Source of the DNA: an uncultured Bacteroidia bacterium
GTDB taxonomy: Bacteria > Bacteroidota > Bacteroidia > Bacteroidales > UBA932
Direction of reading: 5' to 3'
DNA: 64,000 nt
Assembly (NCBI GenBank): GCA_902785825.1
Contig: CACZZZ010000011.1
Location: 21,610-85,609, forward strand
Of the stretch, positions 59,845-64,000 are shown in pieces (within the stretch, counting starts at the first letter, position 1; each line of letters starts with the position of its first letter). The notes beneath the pieces were generated by a model. It did not search any database. It had not been told where the DNA came from and saw only the letters and a list, made by a program, of their open reading frames with translations. A program made the position numbers and the translations under genes.

Positions 59845-59886
59845 CACAACGCGAGTTAGGTCATATCGCACCTGACCCGCGTTGTG
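59845..59886 (+). promoter_or_regulatory. Leader hairpin CACAACGCG/CGCGTTGTG before ORF6N gene
   Basis: A perfect 9-bp outer stem with a further mostly paired AGTTAGGT/ACCTGACC, then CTTTTATT. It sits 47 nt before the ATG at 59934 and looks like an attenuator or a protein-binding palindrome; as a terminator it would shut off the ORF6N gene itself. Confidence 0.55.
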
Positions 59887-59933
59887 CTTTTATTAAACGG
59901 CGATGGACATAATTCACTAAAAATAAAAAAGTT

Positions 59934-60536
59934 ATGAAAAGCGGTAGTAAAAAACAACCTGAAATGATTCTGATTGGATCCAAAGATGTCTTTGAGAAAA
60001 TCGTGACGATCCGTGGGACTGAAGTAATTGCTGATGCGGACGTGGCGACGTTGTATGGGGTTCTGACCAAGGAAGTGAATCAAGCGGTGAGGAATAACCT
60101 TGACAAGTTCCCGTCAGATTATATGTTTGAATTGAGTAATAGCGAGTTACACTATTTGCGGTCAAAAATATTGACCACAAAAGTGTCTATTAAGAGTCGC
60201 TCGTCAACCAAAGCATTCACAGAGAAAGGGTTATACATGCTTGCAACTATTCTTAAGAGCGAGCGTGCGAAAGCAGTGACATTCGCAATTATAGAAACTT
60301 TTTCTGAAGTCCGCGGCATGAGACGGAAACTGCTTGAATTGCACAAGGAGACAGATAAGAAGAAACAGCTGTCCATGATGGATCATTTTGGCGATATGCT
60401 TGCGGATATCGTAATGCCCGACCTTCAGACGAATGAGACGGAATCGTCACTGGAGATCAACTTTTTCATCGGGAAGCTCAAGCACACGGTGAAGCGTGTA
60501 CGCAAAGATAAAGATATAGCGTCGGCGGAGACATGA
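59934..60536 (+). CDS. ORF6N-domain DNA-binding protein (first copy)
   Basis: The 200-aa protein has an N-terminal ORF6N domain (about 20-110): VTIRGTEVIADADVATLYGV, EVNQAVRNNLDKFPSDYMFEL and AFTEKGLYMLATILKSERA. The C-terminal 90 residues are helical (RRKLLELHKETDKKKQ...). ORF6N domains occur in phage antirepressors and in chromosomal Bacteroidota genes of unknown role. The second copy at 62706 is a clear paralogue. Lower G+C than the core genes and a long repeat-rich leader suggest an accessory gene. Confidence 0.87.
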   Translation: MKSGSKKQPEMILIGSKDVFEKIVTIRGTEVIADADVATLYGVLTKEVNQAVRNNLDKFPSDYMFELSNSELHYLRSKILTTKVSIKSRSSTKAFTEKGLYMLATILKSERAKAVTFAIIETFSEVRGMRRKLLELHKETDKKKQLSMMDHFGDMLADIVMPDLQTNETESSLEINFFIGKLKHTVKRVRKDKDIASAET

Positions 60537-60728
60537 AAGACAATCTTCTAGCGCCTTTTCGAAATCTGTGAAATTAGGGTGGCTTACTGAAAAAGAACAA
60601 ACCGATTATAAAAAGGATGTCATGACAACAAAAGAGGTAAAACCAGTCAGTGCGAAACAATCCCGATAAGTTCCATCAAGGGTATTATCTATGTCAGTAA
60701 GAAAAACAAGTAAAAGGCAGTAAATATA

Positions 60729-61283
60729 ATGGGACGTTTTATAGGAATAGGAATTCTGTTTCAAGTGGATGCGGATCCGGACACGGTCTCCGCCCAGAAT
60801 CTTAAACAATTATACTCTCCAACCCTGTTCGACTATTCGAATTATTTGAAAGAGTCTTCGATCAAGTTGAATGCGGAGATAACTCCCGCCAATATCTGGA
60901 ATCTACGAAAAGGCATAATTGACTTTTGCGACCTGCCAACCGAGACACAACGTGACTCTTCAACTGGCTGGAAGTCTATAAGCCTTGAGAAGAAGCTCAA
61001 GGAGATGTTTGACAAACTCACCCTCAACGAATTGATCGATGTGGCAAAGAATAAGGAATACTATACCTTTCAGGAAATGGAACAACGGCAGTTGCGATTT
61101 TGCGAAGGGGAAATGATCGGTGTGACCACCCATTATTTCCTTATATACATGTCACCTTGGAAGTTTTATCCCAGTGGAGGACATCTTGATCATGAGATCA
61201 CCAGGAAAGTTGACAGACTCATTTATCTAGGGCTTGGTCAGAACAAAGTCAAAGCCCTTTCTCATTGTTTTATTACCCAATAA
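60729..61283 (+). CDS. Unknown protein, first of a paralogue-like pair
   Basis: The 184-aa soluble protein is not recognised. It opens with a strand (RFIGIGILFQVDAD), has LYSPTLFDYSNYLKES, a helix PANIWNLRKGIIDF, a Lys-rich helix EKKLKEMFDKLTLNELIDVA and the C-terminal PSGGHLDHEITRKVDRLIYL. No signal peptide or membrane helix is seen. The middle segment aligns by eye with the next gene's product over about 41 residues without gaps. AT-rich codon use separates both from the core genome. The 60537-60728 gap holds no supported gene. Confidence 0.6.
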   Translation: MGRFIGIGILFQVDADPDTVSAQNLKQLYSPTLFDYSNYLKESSIKLNAEITPANIWNLRKGIIDFCDLPTETQRDSSTGWKSISLEKKLKEMFDKLTLNELIDVAKNKEYYTFQEMEQRQLRFCEGEMIGVTTHYFLIYMSPWKFYPSGGHLDHEITRKVDRLIYLGLGQNKVKALSHCFITQ

Positions 61284-61293
61284 TTCATGGTGC

Positions 61294-61893
61294 ATGAAAT
61301 CATATTACTACATCTCTCTAACTTTGGAGACCGTGATCCGCAAGACCGAAATGCCGATTAGCTTCAATGAAGGCAACAACGATGGCAAAACATTCTATCT
61401 CAAGCAATTTGATGAGATATATCCACAGTCTCTATACAACCATTTTGAGACTCACGATAGCTACATATTTTCATTTAAAGATGATCTGCCGTCATCTATA
61501 CTGATGGACTTGCGTGATTGTATCTTTTTATTAATGGATATTGTACCAGATCAAAAAGATAAGATCCTTGAGGATGGAATAAAGCAAAAACTGTCCGAAT
61601 GTAATGTGGGACAAATGATAAAACTAAGCCAGCGATACGGTTGCGGGAGTGAACGTTACTATGATAGGTGCGCATGGATAAGCTATCAGACTATACTGCC
61701 TCATAAAAGCGATGAGTCCGGGCGTTTCAAATCCAGTCTATTGGCTACTGAAAAGGGGATCCAGATTTACCGGTCATACGATTATATCGAGACAGAAGAG
61801 CGAGGTGAACTTTGTATTCTTGCGTCACCTTTGAAAAGAATCTTTGAATCAAGTAAATACAAAGATTTGATCTCAATCAGAATAGAAGATTAA
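61294..61893 (+). CDS. Unknown protein, second of a paralogue-like pair
   Basis: The 199-aa protein starts at the ATG at 61294, 10 nt after the previous stop; the open frame extends 20 codons upstream inside the previous gene. Like its neighbour it opens with a beta strand (YYYISLTLET), then IYPQSLYNHFETHDSY, a helix SSILMDLRDCIFLLMDI and EDGIKQKLSECNVGQMIKLS, with a final RIFESSKYKDLISIRI. No known motif. Order of elements and the 41-residue middle match suggest a distant paralogue of 60729-61283. Confidence 0.6.
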   Translation: MKSYYYISLTLETVIRKTEMPISFNEGNNDGKTFYLKQFDEIYPQSLYNHFETHDSYIFSFKDDLPSSILMDLRDCIFLLMDIVPDQKDKILEDGIKQKLSECNVGQMIKLSQRYGCGSERYYDRCAWISYQTILPHKSDESGRFKSSLLATEKGIQIYRSYDYIETEERGELCILASPLKRIFESSKYKDLISIRIED

Positions 61894-62101
61894 GCTTCGT
61901 AAGCTGGCTGCGCATTTGCTGGAAGGTATTGATTATTAAGGGGTTGCAAAATCGTCTAAGCAGCGGTTCCTCGCAGTGAAGAGTGAAGGTGTATATGTCT
62001 TTCAGCGAAGAAGATCAGAAACAGAATTACCTGATTACCAAGTTATTCCGAATCACGAGTACTTCTCCGGGTACTTACGTTGCCTCCGCCGTGACACATA
62101 T
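61886..62101 (+). pseudogene. Possible decayed ORF
   Basis: One frame reads KLRKLAAHLLEGIDY, a TAA, then GVAKSSKQRFLAVKSEGVYV and on to CLRRDTYT. The composition is protein-like with a single stop and no start. The source family is not recognised, so this is a weak call. The following stretch to 62705 contains only repeats. Confidence 0.2.
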
Positions 62102-62140
62102 ACCACCGCGCCCAAATCCGGCCTTTCCCCGGCACCGCAA

Positions 62141-62580
62141 CCGTCACAGCCGATGTCACCCCGGCCACGATCGGGGTTCTCATTCACAGAGGTGGGCGAC
62201 AAACAGCAAATCCGGTTGGAAACGTCGCTTCACAGCCACCAGATCTTCTCGGCCACGTTACCGTCATGGCCGACCTTCACATCCGTCATGGCCGACCTGA
62301 TCGGCCATCTTCTCTCTATTGCGATCGGGAACTGATTGGTCATCTTTCCTCTGCATGAGATCCCGGTCAAGCCGGGGATGACGGCAAACACCAAGGCCTG
62401 GGATAACGGACTGTCATTCTGAGCGACCTGATGTCATTCTGAGCGCAGCGAAGAATCTGGGCTGCTGGCAGATAAGGCGCTGATTTTTAATAAATAAGCC
62501 ACATTCTAAGTTCTCCGGCTCAGCAATTAGGAAATACGGAAATATCACAACTTCAAACAGTTAACCGCCAGCGGACAATC
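62141..62580 (+). repeat. Composite intergenic repeat, copy B
   Basis: Same order of blocks as copy A: CACGATCGGGGTTCTCATT..., one GAAACGTCGCTTCACAGCC unit, two CCGTCATGGCCGACC units, GATCGGCCATCTT, hairpin ATCCCGG-TCAAG-CCGGGGAT (62360-62379), two TCATTCTGAGCG units joined by ACCTGATG, then the GCTGGCAGATAA to AACCGCCAGCG part (about 62466-62573). It ends 125 bp before the second ORF6N gene. Confidence 0.75.
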
Positions 62581-62705
62581 TTCTTATGCGATACGTCCGG
62601 GCCATGCGCATCAGCATTTCCAGGGGGTACGGCAAGGATTTTCTGTTTTTTATCATTATTTACGTTTTCTTGCCACATATTCGCGGAAAACAAATAAAAT
62701 GAACT

Positions 62706-63275
62706 ATGGGAACTAAAAATGAAATGTCGCTGACGGTGACGACAAAAGAAGTGGAGTCAAGGATTATTGTGTTGCGAGACCAGCCCGTTCTGATTGACGC
62801 TGATGTAGCGGAATTGTATGGAGTTGAGACCAAAAGAATAAACGAGGCAGTTCGCAACAACCCACAAAAATTTCCTGATGGATATTTTTTCGTACTTGAT
62901 GATACGGAAAAAAAGGAGGTGGTCGAAAATTTCGACCACCTTAAGAAGCTGAGATTTAGCCCAGTCGTTCCAACAGCATTCACAGAGCGGGGATTGTATA
63001 TGTTAGCGACGATCTTGAAAAGCGAACAGGCTGTTAGAACGACACTGGCGATAATTGACACATTCGCTCAGGTCCGTGAACTTGTGAGAACTATGGAATC
63101 ACTGCAGACAGCGGAGGATGGCAGTGCCGGGCAGAAGAGTCTACTCCAGCGTACAGGGGATATTCTTGCCGAAGTAGTTGGCCGAAACCTCAGTACTAAA
63201 TCAGTCGAGACGGAGATAGAGCTGAACTTCGCCGTGGTAAAGATAAAGCATAAAGTCATTCGTGACGAGAGATAA
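62706..63275 (+). CDS. ORF6N-domain DNA-binding protein (second copy)
   Basis: The 189-aa paralogue of the protein at 59934 shares IIVLRDQPVLIDADVAELYGV, RINEAVRNNPQKFPDGYFF and AFTERGLYMLATILKSEQA. The C-terminal helical half differs in sequence but ends alike (LNFAVVKIKHKV against INFFIGKLKHTV), so the similarity covers the whole length. Presumed DNA-binding, function unknown. It also follows a composite repeat. Confidence 0.88.
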   Translation: MGTKNEMSLTVTTKEVESRIIVLRDQPVLIDADVAELYGVETKRINEAVRNNPQKFPDGYFFVLDDTEKKEVVENFDHLKKLRFSPVVPTAFTERGLYMLATILKSEQAVRTTLAIIDTFAQVRELVRTMESLQTAEDGSAGQKSLLQRTGDILAEVVGRNLSTKSVETEIELNFAVVKIKHKVIRDER

Positions 63276-63298
63276 TGCAGGTAGATAGAATATACACA

Positions 63299-63486
63299 GC
63301 CATTCTGAACGCCCTGATGTCATTCTGAACGCCCTGATGTCATTCTGAGCGCTAGCGAAGAATCTGGTCGCTGGCAGATAAAGTGCAGATTATTAATATA
63401 TAAGTCAATTTCTAAGTACTTCGGCCACGCGCTTAAATAATGCGGAAGCCGCACATCTCCAAACAGTTAACCGCCAGCTGACAATA
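63299..63486 (+). repeat. Composite repeat, copy C (3' part only)
   Basis: Two exact 20-bp units CATTCTGAACGCCCTGATGT (63301-63320, 63321-63340), a TCATTCTGAGCGCTAGCGAAG unit, then GCTGGCAGATAAAGT through TTAACCGCCAGCTGACAAT, matching copies A and B over about 125 bp. It immediately precedes the truncated Rpn-type gene. Confidence 0.75.
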
Positions 63487-63531
63487 TGCCTGTGCGAGTT
63501 GCCGCGCCTGGTGAGCAAGCCCAGAAGCGAG

Positions 63532-63873
63532 ATGACTCCTGTCGAAATATGGTTTGATATTCTTAGGAATATGACTAATTTCGCGAAAAGGCCAGCGGAG
63601 TACGGTGCTCGCTACGAGAGGGTTTTCGAGGCCAGCCGGCAGTCTCCGTTTACGCTGGAGAACAAAAAACAGTACCTGCGTTCTATGTTTGATTATAAGG
63701 AGAGATCATACCTGACCGACGAAGACCGTGCGGAGATCCGCGCGGAGGCATTGGCCGATGGTAAAGCTGAGGGAAAAGCTGAGGTCGCCAAGGCTTTGAA
63801 AAGCATGGGATTCGACGCTAACGTTATCCTCCAGTCCACCGGGGTGAATCCCGACGACCTTAAGGATTGCTAG
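63532..63873 (+). pseudogene. Rpn/PDDEXK-transposase family C-terminal fragment
   Basis: About 113 codons encode EIWFDILRNM..., a helical stretch LENKKQYLRSMFDYKERSYL, an Ala/Glu/Gly-rich AEIRAEALADGKAEGKAEVA segment and the tail MGFDANVILQSTGVNPDDL, which together are the usual C-terminus of Rpn/PD-(D/E)XK family transposase-like proteins. The nuclease domain, normally about 200 residues upstream, is absent; copy C of the repeat stands in its place. The frame runs back to a TTG at 63499. Confidence 0.65.
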
Positions 63874-63881
63874 TGCCACAT

Positions 63882-63909
63882 GTCATTCTGAGCGGTAGCG
63901 AGTAAGCAT
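63882..63909 (+). repeat. Degenerate TCATTCTGAGCG unit
   Basis: TGTCATTCTGAGCGGTAGCG followed by AGTAAGCATCT, a partial copy of the dispersed 25-bp motif just after the Rpn-type fragment. Confidence 0.5.
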
Positions 63910-63958
63910 CTTTTAGATTTGCACCGTGATTCCAATATGGAGGTTGCGGTGTACTTTT

Positions 63959-63966
63959 TATATTTG
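63959..63966 (+). promoter_or_regulatory. -7 box TATATTTG near the right edge
   Basis: TATATTTG matches TAnnTTTG and may drive a gene beyond the window. No -33 element at the right distance was found. Confidence 0.35.
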
Positions 63967-64000
63967 CTTTTGATGTGAGAAGGATGGTGCGGATGAACTA

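Noticed and set aside
61976..62335. 119-codon frame from 61976
   Set aside because: Its second half is the composite repeat, and its first part only looks protein-like for about 40 residues; recorded instead as a weak decayed ORF.
59341..63340. CRISPR array
   Set aside because: The 53-bp and 20-bp repeats are contiguous tandem units without unique spacers, and no cas gene is present.

Overview
The window reads as a chromosomal segment of a member of the Bacteroidota, most likely a gut- or rumen-type Bacteroidales. The evidence is a SusC/SusD pair, many secreted lipoproteins and glycoside hydrolases, -7 promoter boxes of the form TAnnTTTG or TAnnTTCG, tRNAs that mostly lack an encoded CCA, and ORF6N-domain genes. 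I cannot assign a genus from sequence alone.

Layout. 1-80: the 3' half of a tRNA-Arg(CCG) and its terminator. 324-7643: a small outer-membrane barrel, then a minus-strand series (DUF362 protein, lipoprotein, WYL regulator, S9 peptidase, beta-barrel protein). 7764-11239: a Na/Pi-cotransporter-PhoU protein ending in an OmpR-type DNA-binding domain, followed by a DUF4301 protein. 11245-15860: minus-strand MATE exporter, DUF3737, C69 dipeptidase and DUF554 membrane protein. 16075-21052: a SusC/SusD pair with no hydrolase beside it. 21055-22647: a flavoprotein pair. 22719-29183: a tight operon of hydrolase, inositol-phosphatase-type enzyme, HD protein, glycerophosphodiesterase and GH38 alpha-mannosidase. 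29176-30270: a GHL10-type lipoprotein. 30346-30960: tRNA-Val, tRNA-Pro and tRNA-Ser followed by GC-rich repeats that copy the tRNA-Ser end. 30962-35271: FKBP, AlaX editing protein, an esterase, a barrel lipoprotein and a VanX-type dipeptidase. 35288-41448: two GH78 alpha-rhamnosidases. 41571-42536: a SusC remnant, tRNA-Ala and a lipoprotein. 42594-45249: a membrane-lipid operon. 45401-47726: a phosphoribosyltransferase-like protein with a cytosine-type permease. 47804-50873: nitroreductase, Fur-family regulator and metal-exporting P-type ATPase. 51060-56309: a CpxP-like protein and three ion or solute transporters. 56399-59102: an HprK-like kinase, S26 peptidase, PqqD-like protein and metallophosphoesterase.

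From about 59100 to the right edge the character changes to an accessory island. It has long intergenic stretches of REP-like sequence, a composite repeat of about 450 bp that precedes each of two ORF6N genes, two adjacent genes of unknown function that look like distant paralogues, and a truncated Rpn/PDDEXK-transposase tail.

The best candidates for new biology are the transporter fused to a DNA-binding domain, the kinase-peptidase-PqqD cassette without a visible precursor peptide, the repeat-led ORF6N modules with the unknown gene pair, and a set of at least five genes whose promoter box sits only 4-5 nt before the ATG, which implies leaderless mRNAs. All reading was by eye; no alignment, database search or folding program was run.
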